From positions 2,852,001 through 2,916,000 of the forward strand of contig AP018281.1 of the NCBI GenBank assembly GCA_002368355.1: 64,000 nucleotides of DNA, in the 5' to 3' direction. The position numbers and the translations under genes were made by a program. Under the pieces are notes generated by a model that made no database searches, was not told the origin of the DNA, and saw only the letters and a list, made by a program, of their open reading frames with translations. Shown here one piece after another: positions 35,206 through 44,168 of the stretch. Each line of letters starts with the position of its first letter. The stretch's first letter is position 1. This DNA comes from Chondrocystis sp. NIES-4102 (GTDB lineage Bacteria; Cyanobacteriota; Cyanobacteriia; Cyanobacteriales; Xenococcaceae).

Positions 35206-36486
35206 ATGAATATCAATTCTACTCCCCTTCAGGCACACTCGCTTTGTCTTGATCATCGTAGTTTGAGCCAGATGTTAATTGAACATGAGAATATTTTAAT
35301 TATTCAAGATCTAGATGGTGTCTGTATGGGTTTAGTAAAAGATCCTCTCACTAGAGTGATGGATATTAATTATTTAACCGCAGCTAAATCTTTGGGTAAT
35401 CACTTTTATGTTTTAACTAATGGCGAACATATTGGCAAACGGGGAGTAAACGGCATTGTTGAGAGGGCTTTTGCCGATGATCTTAGAGTCAAGGAAGAAG
35501 GTTTATATTTACAGGGTTTGGCTGCGGGGGGGGTACAATGGCAAGATTGTTATGGTAATGTTACTCATCCTGGGGTAAGTGCAGCAGAATTGGACTTTTT
35601 GGCAACAGTCCCCCAAGAGGTTATTGTTTGTCTTAAAACATTGGGTGAACAACTTAAATATGGCTTAAATCAAACGCAGTTGGAAGTATGTATTGAAGCA
35701 GCCGTTTTGGATAATTTTGTTTCCCCTACAGTTAATTTAAATGTTTTTTATGAAATGTTTCGCGACTTTCCTCAATTGTATGCGGACTTGCAGCAGGAGA
35801 TGGAATTGTTGATGACTCGCTTATTGCAAGGATCACAGGTACAAGGTTTGGTTGATTCTTTTTTTGTTCACTATGCCCCGAATTTGGGCAGGGATGATCA
35901 GGGAAAGGAAATTATGCAGCCAGCCAAAGGTGTTGATCCAGGCACAACTGACTTTCAATTTATGCTACAAGGCGCAATTAAGGAAGTGGGAGTAGTGGTT
36001 ATTCTTAATCATTATTATTTTTGGCAAACGGGTAATTATCCTTTGGGACGCGATTTTAATGCCCGACAAGCACCCAGACAAGCAGAAGAGTTAGTGAAAC
36101 TGGTTGAGGATAATTTTGATGCTTCCCTCATGCCTACTATTGTTGGTGTTGGCGATACTGTCACTAGTAAGGGAGTTGATCATCAAGGCAAATTAGAATT
36201 TAAACGCGGTGGTAGCGATCGCGGATTTTTGGAGTTGATTCAAACCCTCGGTAAACGGTTTAATACTGGTAATATTACTATTTATGTTGATAGTAGTGGC
36301 GGTGAGGTTAAAAATCGTCAACCTTTGAAGTTAGATAAAACTAACCCCCAGCAAGTAAAGGTTATCCACGGCCCAGGTGACTATCGCGATGATGGTGATC
36401 CTTTAACTTTAAATTTTGTTTTCCCTGGAGGACACCGAGAGTATATTGATTTTTTCTGTTTTGTGGCGCAACAAAGACAATTTTAA
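35206..36486 (+). CDS. stpA: Glucosylglycerol-phosphate phosphatase
   Basis: The 426-residue protein matches StpA/GgpP. The HAD-like nucleophile motif is IQDLDGVCMGLVKDPLTR, with Asp35 and Asp37, and later segments include VLTNGEHIGKRGVNG, DPGTTDFQFML and GGSDRGFLELI. It dephosphorylates glucosylglycerol 3-phosphate, the last step in making the osmolyte glucosylglycerol, and is known from moderately salt-tolerant cyanobacteria. The synthase gene ggpS is not in the window. The presence of this gene implies a saline or variable habitat. The length is as usual for the family (about 420). Downstream lies a candidate MITE. Confidence 0.92.
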   Translation: MNINSTPLQAHSLCLDHRSLSQMLIEHENILIIQDLDGVCMGLVKDPLTRVMDINYLTAAKSLGNHFYVLTNGEHIGKRGVNGIVERAFADDLRVKEEGLYLQGLAAGGVQWQDCYGNVTHPGVSAAELDFLATVPQEVIVCLKTLGEQLKYGLNQTQLEVCIEAAVLDNFVSPTVNLNVFYEMFRDFPQLYADLQQEMELLMTRLLQGSQVQGLVDSFFVHYAPNLGRDDQGKEIMQPAKGVDPGTTDFQFMLQGAIKEVGVVVILNHYYFWQTGNYPLGRDFNARQAPRQAEELVKLVEDNFDASLMPTIVGVGDTVTSKGVDHQGKLEFKRGGSDRGFLELIQTLGKRFNTGNITIYVDSSGGEVKNRQPLKLDKTNPQQVKVIHGPGDYRDDGDPLTLNFVFPGGHREYIDFFCFVAQQRQF

Positions 36487-36509
36487 GTTGATATTTTGTC
36501 TATTTAAAC

Positions 36510-36651
36510 AGCAACACCCAAGCTATACTCACTGATTGATTTTCTTATAGTTATCAAACTATTTTGGAGTGTCATTAAAGAAAAATCTTCGCTTTAATAT
36601 CTCCCTCTTTTCCAGTTAAGAAAATATCAGTTTTTTTAGATGGGTGTTGCT
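36510..36651. mobile_element. Candidate 142-bp MITE with 11-bp perfect terminal inverted repeats
   Basis: AGCAACACCCA at 36510-36520 is the exact reverse complement of TGGGTGTTGCT at 36641-36651. Pairing continues imperfectly inward to about 40 bases, including ACTGAT and ATTTTCTTA matched between the two arms. The bases flanking the ends are AAC on both sides (36507-36509 and 36652-36654), as for a 3-bp target duplication. There is no reading frame inside. A long hairpin acting as the stpA 3' end is the alternative. Confidence 0.6.
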
Positions 36652-36793
36652 AACCTTATTTAACGAGACGAATTGGGAATAAATCAGGCTTGCTACCTCC
36701 TTCCTAAGAATCTGGACTAAGCTGATTTAGCTCTAATTATTATTTTATTGAATTCTGCTTTCAATCTCGCTAAATGATACATAAGTTAATATT

Positions 36794-38524
36794 TTAAACA
36801 GGTTTGAGATCGGCATTAACTAGAGTAAATACTTGATTAGCATTTTGCTCTATTTGTTTGAATTTATCAACTAAAGGTAGAATTTTTTGTTCTTGTTCTT
36901 CTACGTAATCATAGATATTAAGGAAATTACGCTCTATTTCTTCGTAGATAATATCTAATTTAGAATGCAATTTTGCTGATAATTCCGCTTCAAAACGCGC
37001 CTTTTCTTGGTCTAGTTTATCTTCAAACTGACGAATAATTTTACGTTTTTTTAGAATTAATGTGCCACCCGCAAATAAGATACCAACTCCTGCAAAAGCA
37101 GTACCAATAATATCTAATAAAACTATCTCTGTTAAAGCTGCGATCGCTGTACCTGCAACAGTTGCTGCACTACCTCCTAAAAATCTTGGCGCAACACTGG
37201 CATTTACTGATTCAATGGAATGTAAAAAGGTTTTATCATCTAGTAAACCAGCTACTTTTTGCTGTACTTCTTCAACTATTTCTTGGCGACTTTCTAGAGT
37301 ATCAATTGTAATTGTATTGGTGGTGACGTGATTAACTTTAATATCCTGTAAATCATCTACCAAACTTTGCAATAAAGTTCTAATACCACTGACAAAATGT
37401 TTGATGCCGTCTTGTGATATTTCCCCTAAAGATGTTTTTAATTGGACTTCACAATTGTGTTTTAATTCATCCATCCAAGTAGGCACTGATTTACTGGTGC
37501 GAAATAAGACAGCAAATGAACCTTTGACTAGGGTAAATAAAGATAATTGTTCCCGAAAATCTTCTTTAACTCTAGTAGTAATTGTGTCATATTTAGCGAG
37601 CAATCTATTGATTAAAGACTCCAATTCAAATCCAGACTGGCGTTTATTTTGTTGTAGTTTTGCTTTTATTTTTCTAACTGTTGCCTGATCTTTAATTAAT
37701 TGCTGTTGAATGGAAAACAAATCTTTTCTCAATAAATCAATAATTTGATCTGTAGTTTTAGCTACTCCTTGCAGTTTTAATTGTTTCGTCCCCCCATCTT
37801 TAAGTGTTTGCTGAATGTAATTACGCACAGTAGCAAAACCACTATGATCCAAGTCTCCATTAACTTCTAATTCTGCCGAAGTAGCAAAAACCATCGGATC
37901 TTGTATACCTTTTTCAATGGCTAATTCCCTTAGTTTCTCTTTATTTTTGGCTAATTCTTCTGGTTTGGTTAGATCTGCTTGTTGTAAAACAAATACCACC
38001 TTTTTACGCCATTCATTATTAACATAATCTAATAGTTCCCAAGCACTACGAGTATAGGGATTTTTGGCAAAGAAAACAAAGAAAATTAAATCACTATTGG
38101 GAATAAAATCTTTAGTAATTTCCTGATGATTAGCAACAATAGTATTTGTCCCAGGAGTATCAACTACTGATAAGGTTTTTAAAATTTCATTTGGTAAACC
38201 AATTTTACGTAGATACTGATTTACAGGCTGCTCAAATTGATTTTCACTGTAAATAATCTGTTGAATTACATCAGTACAAGGATCGGCTGCGGTTTTACAA
38301 ATATCTGCTTGCAATAGGGCATTTACAAAACTACTTTTGCCTGCCTTAACTTCCCCTACTACTACAAAGAGAAATGGCTCATTGATATTAAGACGTAGAT
38401 TACGAATAGTTAATTCTAATTGTTGATTATTAATATCTGTTGCCAAACTTTGTAAATGATTTAAAACATTATCCAAATCAGATTGATATTTAACCAATTC
38501 CTGATCAATAATAAAACTATTCAT
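36794..38524 (-). CDS. Bacterial dynamin-like GTPase
   Basis: The 576-residue protein has a dynamin-type GTPase domain. The P-loop is VVVGEVKAGKSSFVNALL (Gly57-Ser64), switch II is VVDTPGTN (Asp122-Gly125), and a base-recognition segment is VFVLQQADLTKPEE. Long helical stalk regions follow, and two adjoining hydrophobic segments (about 455-500, GGSAATVAGTAIAAL and IGTAFAGVGILFAGG) form a membrane paddle before a terminal coiled coil. It resembles the cyanobacterial BDLP family, which binds and remodels membranes on GTP hydrolysis. A thylakoid or plasma membrane role is possible. It is a single gene, unlike the tandem pairs of some bacteria. Confidence 0.88.
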   Translation of the reverse strand: MNSFIIDQELVKYQSDLDNVLNHLQSLATDINNQQLELTIRNLRLNINEPFLFVVVGEVKAGKSSFVNALLQADICKTAADPCTDVIQQIIYSENQFEQPVNQYLRKIGLPNEILKTLSVVDTPGTNTIVANHQEITKDFIPNSDLIFFVFFAKNPYTRSAWELLDYVNNEWRKKVVFVLQQADLTKPEELAKNKEKLRELAIEKGIQDPMVFATSAELEVNGDLDHSGFATVRNYIQQTLKDGGTKQLKLQGVAKTTDQIIDLLRKDLFSIQQQLIKDQATVRKIKAKLQQNKRQSGFELESLINRLLAKYDTITTRVKEDFREQLSLFTLVKGSFAVLFRTSKSVPTWMDELKHNCEVQLKTSLGEISQDGIKHFVSGIRTLLQSLVDDLQDIKVNHVTTNTITIDTLESRQEIVEEVQQKVAGLLDDKTFLHSIESVNASVAPRFLGGSAATVAGTAIAALTEIVLLDIIGTAFAGVGILFAGGTLILKKRKIIRQFEDKLDQEKARFEAELSAKLHSKLDIIYEEIERNFLNIYDYVEEQEQKILPLVDKFKQIEQNANQVFTLVNADLKPV

Positions 38525-38803
38525 AACTAAAAATCCTCAAGCTTAAAATAAAATAAACTGTAATAATATCAAGATATTTTGCCAAGAATGGCTTATAATT
38601 TAAAATAATAATGCTAGATAAAATAATTATTAATTCCTAGAAACCATCTACGCAGGCGAGCATAATTAAATACCCAAAACATCTAATAAATAATATAAAA
38701 ATCAAATACCTATAGCGTTGATAAAATTAATTAGGTATACTTCAACCATCAATCAATAAACAAGAAAAACCACTATACATAAAGTAACATTGATTAAAAA
38801 TTA

Positions 38804-39859
38804 ATGAGTCCTACTAGAGCAGTATTATGTGGCTATTATGGCATGGGAAACGCAGGGGACGAAGCCTTATTAGTCTCTCTGTTGCAAATGCTGCCGACAT
38901 CAATTGAAGCGATCGTCTTATCGGGTGATCCTCAAACTACCGAAAAACAATATGGAGTCATTAGCTATCAGCGCAAATCTAGTTTAGCAATTATCAAAGC
39001 CTTAAACCAAGCAGAAATATTTATCTGGGGTGGTGGAAGTTTAATGCAGGATAGCACAAGTATTGCTAGTCCAATATACTATGCTGGGTTGATGGCTTTA
39101 GCTCAAAAAAAAGGTTTAAAAACGATCGCCTGGGCGCAGGGAATAGGGCCCCTAACAAAACCTCTAACTCGTTGGTTAACAAAACAGGTATTATTAGGAT
39201 GTGATGCTATTACTGTTAGAGATAACGCTTCAGCAGAATTATTAAATAGTTGGCAATTAGAACATTTAATTGCACCTGATCCAGTTTGGGCATTAAAAAG
39301 TAAACCCGTAGCTCAATTAGATGAAATTAATATATCTCAGGTGGCGGTAATTTTGCGATCGCATCCCCTACTTACTACCCAACGTTTAAAAGTTTTAATT
39401 AAGGCTTTACAAGATTTTCAACAACAAACCCAAAGCTTTTTACTACTAATTCCTTTTCAACCACGTCAAGATATGGCGATCGCCCAAACCATAGCGGAGC
39501 AATTAAACCAAAATTATCAAGTTTTATCCCTCAGTGATCCACAAGAATTAATGGGACTATTTAAACAAGTTAAAATGGCGATCGGGATGCGCCTACATAG
39601 TTTAATTATGGCAGCAGCAGCAAATTGTCATTGTTTTGCACTGAGTTACGATCCTAAAGTAAGTCAGTTAATGAAAGATCTAGATTTACCAGGATATGAA
39701 TTAACAGATCTACCATTAGATCCACAAATAATTAGTAGTAATTGGATAAGAGAATATAATTACGGACAACCTTTAAATAAAATTGAAATTCAATCTTTGA
39801 GGGATGAAGCCCTAATTCATCAACAACTATTAAGAAAAGTCATCGTAAATGATGATTAA
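38804..39859 (+). CDS. csaB: Polysaccharide pyruvyl transferase CsaB
   Basis: The 351-residue protein has the family start VLCGYYGMGNAGDEALL, the IFIWGGGSLMQDSTS and IAWAQGIGPL loops, and the C-terminal MAIGMRLHSLIMAAA containing the conserved Arg-Leu-His. CsaB adds pyruvate from phosphoenolpyruvate to a sugar of the secondary cell-wall polysaccharide, which in other bacteria anchors S-layer (SLH) proteins. In cyanobacteria it fits the SLH-domain porins and outer membrane attachment. The start is ATG 38804. The next plus-strand gene follows after 240 bases. Confidence 0.92.
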   Translation: MSPTRAVLCGYYGMGNAGDEALLVSLLQMLPTSIEAIVLSGDPQTTEKQYGVISYQRKSSLAIIKALNQAEIFIWGGGSLMQDSTSIASPIYYAGLMALAQKKGLKTIAWAQGIGPLTKPLTRWLTKQVLLGCDAITVRDNASAELLNSWQLEHLIAPDPVWALKSKPVAQLDEINISQVAVILRSHPLLTTQRLKVLIKALQDFQQQTQSFLLLIPFQPRQDMAIAQTIAEQLNQNYQVLSLSDPQELMGLFKQVKMAIGMRLHSLIMAAAANCHCFALSYDPKVSQLMKDLDLPGYELTDLPLDPQIISSNWIREYNYGQPLNKIEIQSLRDEALIHQQLLRKVIVNDD

Positions 39860-40098
39860 AAATAATCTACCTTGGCATTTTTGGCAGCAAAGTATAAGCT
39901 ATATCTAACTAAATCTAAAGTCAAGTAAAAGAATAAAATCCTCCTCTCAATCAACCTCTATACTGAACTTAAAATCAGCCAAATAATCATGCTTTTTTAA
40001 TGGAGCAAATTTAACACAGTTTTTAGGGGAAATTACCTAGTTTAAAACTTTAGATTTTGTCGCTGTATATTCTGACCAACCTTCTAGATATAAACACT

Positions 40099-41049
40099 AT
40101 GAGCGAAGCTAACAATAATACCAATTATCTTGATTCTCAATCCAATTTTACCAGCCTAAATCAACCTGGGAATGAACAGAAGTTAGCAACAGAAACAGTC
40201 AGCCAACCTATTACAAATCATAGCCGTTATCTGAGCGAGGATATCATTCCTCTTGAAAGCTTTCAAATTAAGAATGCCAAAGCCGAAGAATCTTTAGAAT
40301 TAAAAATGGATTGGCAAAAAATAGCTTTAAAACTTAGAGAATACAATCGTAAATTACTTAAAAATGTCTTTCGTTTAGAACAAGAATTAGCAGACATTGA
40401 TAATAAATATAACAAGTATGTAGAAAAATCTCAGACAAGCGATGTCTTGGTGGCTCAACAAGCCGAAGAAATAAAAACCTATCAAGAACAAATATCTCAA
40501 CTTAATCAACAAATAGATGAGCAAGAAATAACAATTAATGATTTATCACAACAGTATGAATTGTCTCAACAACAAACAGTTCAATTAGAAAAAGAGTGTA
40601 GTTTATTACAGCAAGACTACGAAAAACAAGCCACTGAATTAGCTGCAAAAGGTAGAGAAGTAAAAGAATTACAAACTAAAATCTGTCAACAACAGCGTTA
40701 TGCTTTGCAATATAAAGCCGAATTAAAACGTTATCAAGAAAAAACTACTATCAGTAGTGTTTCTAGTCCTGATCCCGTAATTACTCCTAAAGTTAGCTAT
40801 TCAAACAACCGTTCAATTAAACCTTGGTCAACTTCAACTATTCGAGATCCAAAAATATCTTTACCTCAAACAGCTAAAATCGAACCTTTACAACCTACCC
40901 CAACTGTACAAAAAACTGAAGATATTGCACCTTGGTCAGCACCATTATCTCAGCAAAAGAGCGAACAATCAACAGTAAATTCAGCATCTAAAGCTAAATC
41001 TCAGTCCCTAGCTGCGGTTGATTTACCTAGTTTTCCTCGTTCTCGATAA
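40099..41049 (+). CDS. Coiled-coil protein of unknown function
   Basis: I do not recognise a family. From ATG 40099 (a TTG at 40057 adds 14 residues) it has 316 residues. The N-terminal part is polar and probably disordered. A conserved-looking segment EDIIPLESFQIKNAKAEESL precedes a long coiled coil of about 130 residues rich in Gln/Glu heptads (KLREYNRKLLKNVFRLEQEL and later). The C-terminal 90 residues are Ser/Pro/Gln-rich and disordered, with two PWS motifs and the end LPSFPRSR. No membrane segment or signal peptide is seen. A scaffold or cytoskeletal role is conceivable. A GGGGAA/TTCCCC hairpin (41073-41102) follows the gene. Confidence 0.65.
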   Translation: MSEANNNTNYLDSQSNFTSLNQPGNEQKLATETVSQPITNHSRYLSEDIIPLESFQIKNAKAEESLELKMDWQKIALKLREYNRKLLKNVFRLEQELADIDNKYNKYVEKSQTSDVLVAQQAEEIKTYQEQISQLNQQIDEQEITINDLSQQYELSQQQTVQLEKECSLLQQDYEKQATELAAKGREVKELQTKICQQQRYALQYKAELKRYQEKTTISSVSSPDPVITPKVSYSNNRSIKPWSTSTIRDPKISLPQTAKIEPLQPTPTVQKTEDIAPWSAPLSQQKSEQSTVNSASKAKSQSLAAVDLPSFPRSR

Positions 41050-41262
41050 ATAATTAACTCTCTACTGCTAAAGGGGAAATAGGAAATTGTCTTATCTTCC
41101 CCTGTAAATAAGCTCAGTTATTCTTCAAAGTCTAGAGATATAGCCGTACATGATTAGTTGCTTGACAATTCGGGTGATTATTAAACAGTAAGGAGTAAGG
41201 TAGTGGGAGTAAGAGTTGAGTTAGTAATTAAAAAGCTAGTATTGCTATAGTAAAAATTAGCT

Positions 41263-42087
41263 TCACTTATAAACTATACGAGTATCCACAATAGAAAGCT
41301 TAATTTCGTTGCTTGGTTGCAATAGATGTTGCCATCCCAATTGAGAAAGTAAATCAGTCCATGCAAAAGCTATATCTGGATCATTGGGTTTATTGATACG
41401 ACTTTGCGCCAGGTGAGTTAGAGCGTCGTATAAAAGGTTGTGTTGCACATATACAGCATATTTTTCCAAGTTTGAACTATTAGCTAATTGAGTTTGTAAC
41501 TCTTGGTTAGATGGCTGACGAGATAACCAGCCTGATAAAGCCATATCTATTTCTTGTTTTGTGCCAGCACAGTCAATTTGCAGACTCCAAGTATAGTTTA
41601 CCTTTGGGGAAAGGGCATATTGTGCTTTTGGAGGTAGAGCAATACCTATAATTCCTGATGGCTGCGGTGTGGAGAGGATAGCAGTATAGATTCTTTTACC
41701 TGTTGCTAATTCTGTTACTAAAAATTTCATCTTATTAATTTTGTTGGCATTCTCAGGCACATGAAACCAAAAACTTGGATAAGCAGAAGCCGTGAAATCG
41801 CGATTTCTATCCCCTAATAAGTAGACAACATCTTTAGTTATTTGATTACAAGTATTATTAGTCAGTTGATCACCACCTCTTGTTCCTCCTGCTGCAAAGT
41901 CATCTTCAGGAGAACCTGTATCTGGTGCTGGGGGTAATCTAGTAGTCTGAGCTTTTTTGCCTTTACTATATCCAGGGTTGGGAAGCAAAACTAGGCTAAT
42001 TAAGCAAATAAACAGTAATAATCGCCAAATTTTAGCAAAGCTAAACATATTAAAGATATTTAGTTTTTGATGATCACGAAAGAACAT
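41263..42087 (-). CDS. DUF928 protein, secreted
   Basis: The 274-residue protein has an N-terminal hydrophobic export segment (about residues 20-42, ending PGYSKG); ATG 42048 could be the true start and removes 13 residues. The mature region matches DUF928 (PF06051), with the RGGDQ and LLGDRNRDFTASAYPSFWFHVP segments, a beta-sandwich of 'IYTAILSTPQPSGIIGIALP' type, and a helical C-terminal part. Function is unknown. DUF928 genes are frequently found beside CHAT/CHASE2 genes in cyanobacteria, as here, where it diverges from the sigma-DUF1822-CHAT operon across a 439-base shared region. A periplasmic sensor or target of that system is a hypothesis. Confidence 0.8.
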   Translation of the reverse strand: MFFRDHQKLNIFNMFSFAKIWRLLLFICLISLVLLPNPGYSKGKKAQTTRLPPAPDTGSPEDDFAAGGTRGGDQLTNNTCNQITKDVVYLLGDRNRDFTASAYPSFWFHVPENANKINKMKFLVTELATGKRIYTAILSTPQPSGIIGIALPPKAQYALSPKVNYTWSLQIDCAGTKQEIDMALSGWLSRQPSNQELQTQLANSSNLEKYAVYVQHNLLYDALTHLAQSRINKPNDPDIAFAWTDLLSQLGWQHLLQPSNEIKLSIVDTRIVYK

Positions 42088-42526
42088 AATTAGATACTTC
42101 CCTTAACAAATAATAAGTACAGATGTGGCAATTTGATGTGCCAAAGGTATAGATAGTCAAGCCTTATTTTGGAGTTAGTGGTGATCATAAAACTAGATCT
42201 GAAAATACCGCAAGTTCGAGCAGCAGCTAACTATAAAGGTTGATCAACTCAATGTTTCCTTATGCCCAAAAATTACGATATTAAGCAGTTATATTTGTTC
42301 ATAATTTTAAAAATTCTAAACAGCTTTGGATATATAGCTATCTGTATGATACCAACTTACTTAAACTTTAATTCATAGATAAAAAATATTAATTTTTATA
42401 ACAAATTGCCTAATAATTATCCGCGCAAATGAAGTTTAATTAGAACTCAAAAATAGACATGATGCAAAACTAAAAACTATTGGAAATTAGCAAAATTATA
42501 GATGCTTCAGTCTTACCCCAGACTAT
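42088..42526. promoter_or_regulatory. Shared divergent region of the CHAT cassette
   Basis: This 439-base AT-rich gap holds no gene. Two short inverted repeats stand at its borders: TGGCA-N8-TGCCA (42126-42143), about 40 bases upstream of the DUF928 start, and AGTCT-N6-AGACT (42509-42524), which ends two bases before the ATG of the sigma-like gene where a ribosome site would normally lie. They may be an operator and a translation-blocking stem-loop. Promoters for both directions must lie within. Confidence 0.45.
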
Positions 42527-43159
42527 ATGGATAAATCAGATATCTTAGCTACTCTTGTTAAAGAAGCTTGCAAATATCCTCCTGGACATAAAGAACGTCA
42601 AAAAAGATTAACGCAAATTATTAAATTAGCCAACAAAAAATTATGGAAGGAAAACACAATTTATTATGAAGACGCATTACAAGAAACTTGGATTTATTTT
42701 TGTCAAAACGTCTGCGAAGGCAAAACTACTAACCCCTACGATCCTGAGCGAGCAACTATTGTAACTTGGATTAATAACTATCTTAAATGGCGACTAAAAG
42801 ATGGTTTTATTAAACAGGAAATGCAAAAAAAACAAACAGCCTCGATTCAAATTGGTCAAGATAATCAGATTATCGATCCTGTAGATAATTTACCAGCACC
42901 TACCCAAAGTCCTTGCATCTTAGAAGAAATTGAAGCTTGGGTAAGAAAAGATCCTGAATATAAATTACGCCAAACCCATTTAGATAAGCATTCTGAAGTT
43001 ACTTGTCAAGTCTTAATTTTACATAGATTGCCCTTAGAAACTCCGTGGAAAAATTTATCTGAAGAATATGGTATTTCTGCTGGAACTTTAAGTAGTTTTT
43101 ATCAGCGTAAATGCAAGCCTTTGTTACGAGATTTTAGTAAGTCTCAAGGGTACATATAA
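42527..43159 (+). CDS. Sigma-70-like RNA polymerase sigma factor
   Basis: The 210-residue protein looks like a compact alternative sigma factor. A region 2-like helix set contains YYEDALQETWIYFCQNV (near residues 45-61) and 'WINNYLKWRLKDG', and a region 4-like helix-turn-helix sits in the last 60 residues (HRLPLETPWKNLSEEYGISA followed by GTLSSFYQRK). It should direct RNA polymerase to a small set of promoters. Its gene lacks a clear Shine-Dalgarno site, and an AGTCT/AGACT hairpin abuts the ATG. DUF1822 follows by 17 bases and CHAT-CHASE2 by a further 11, so the three are one operon. No typical anti-sigma factor is present, which leaves the two downstream proteins as candidates. Confidence 0.78.
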   Translation: MDKSDILATLVKEACKYPPGHKERQKRLTQIIKLANKKLWKENTIYYEDALQETWIYFCQNVCEGKTTNPYDPERATIVTWINNYLKWRLKDGFIKQEMQKKQTASIQIGQDNQIIDPVDNLPAPTQSPCILEEIEAWVRKDPEYKLRQTHLDKHSEVTCQVLILHRLPLETPWKNLSEEYGISAGTLSSFYQRKCKPLLRDFSKSQGYI

Positions 43160-43176
43160 GTAAACATTAATTAACC

Positions 43177-44157
43177 ATGATTTTCAATTCTCAAAATATA
43201 AAAAATAATGCTCTTTCTTTACCAATTACTAGGAAAACGAGGAAGATAGCTCAAGAGTTTGCTGCACAACAAATAAATAAATATAAGGTAGAACGAGTCT
43301 TTTATAACACTGTGGCAGTTCTAACAGTAAAAAACTATTTAGAAATGTTGGGTATTGCTACTAATTTAGCCCAAAGTGATAGTTGGAATCCGATTATGCG
43401 TATCTGTGATGATGTGGCAGACCTGCATCTTGAAGATTTGGGTAAAATAGAGTGTCGTCCTCTTAAAAGATCTGATGATAGTTGTTATATCCCGATGGAT
43501 GTCTGGGATTTTCGTTTGGGTTATGTTGCTGTGGAAATAGATGATAATTTTACCGAAGCAGTAATTTTAGGCTTTGTACCACAAATTCAAACTGAATACC
43601 TAGCAATTAGCGACTTAAAACCTATAGAAACTTTAATTGACCATCTTGATTATCTACAACAAAACCAAGATAATACTTTAATAGTTAATTTAGGGCAATG
43701 GTTTAATGATCTTTTTACTCCAGCTTGGGTTCGGGTAGAAAGTTTATTAAATCCTGAACAGTTAACGCCAGCATGGGGATTTAGAAATCTGGAATTGCCT
43801 CCAGAAAGTTTTTTGCCATCATCAAGAATCGATAATCATAGCATTCAAAGAGCCAAACTGATAGATTTGGAAATTCAATTAAGAAGTCATCCTGTAATAT
43901 TATTAGCAGAGATTACTCCCGAAGATTCTGGCAGTACAGCAGTAGCATTAAGAGTTTATCCAGATGCTAATCATGCTTATTTACCCCAAGGATTAAGTTT
44001 AAAAGTAATTGAATTATCAGGAGAAGTATTTATGCAAGCCCAAGCTAGAAGCAGAGATAACTTTATTCAATTACAATTTAGTGGGGAGACTGGAGAAGTC
44101 TTTGCGGTTCAAATAGCCTTAGATGATGCACAGCTTACAGAACAGTTTCAAATTTAG
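43177..44157 (+). CDS. DUF1822 family protein
   Basis: The 326-residue soluble protein matches DUF1822 (PF08852). The N-terminal LPITRKTRKIAQEFAAQQIN, the VYNTVAV-like segment FYNTVAVLTVKNYLEMLGI, the ECRPL...CYIPMDVWDFRLGYVAVEID stretch, and LVNLGQWFNDLF-like INLGQWF are characteristic. The C-terminal third is beta-rich (LRVYPDANHAYLPQGLSLKV), as in many members where it describes carbohydrate-like or sensor folds. The function is unknown. In cyanobacteria DUF1822 genes habitually lie between a sigma-like gene and a CHAT/CHASE2 gene, and this locus repeats that order. It could be a cleavage substrate of the CHAT protease or an anti-sigma-like adaptor; this is inference. Confidence 0.82.
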   Translation: MIFNSQNIKNNALSLPITRKTRKIAQEFAAQQINKYKVERVFYNTVAVLTVKNYLEMLGIATNLAQSDSWNPIMRICDDVADLHLEDLGKIECRPLKRSDDSCYIPMDVWDFRLGYVAVEIDDNFTEAVILGFVPQIQTEYLAISDLKPIETLIDHLDYLQQNQDNTLIVNLGQWFNDLFTPAWVRVESLLNPEQLTPAWGFRNLELPPESFLPSSRIDNHSIQRAKLIDLEIQLRSHPVILLAEITPEDSGSTAVALRVYPDANHAYLPQGLSLKVIELSGEVFMQAQARSRDNFIQLQFSGETGEVFAVQIALDDAQLTEQFQI

Positions 44158-44168
44158 AGATTGCTTTT

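Noticed and set aside
36510-36651. Integron attC site
   Set aside because: The element has inverted ends, but the RYYYAAC and GTTRRRY core sites are absent and no integrase or cassette array is present.
42200-42250. tRNA-like GTTCGA stretch in the CHAT cassette control region
   Set aside because: The flanking bases do not form acceptor, D or anticodon stems; no cloverleaf can be drawn.
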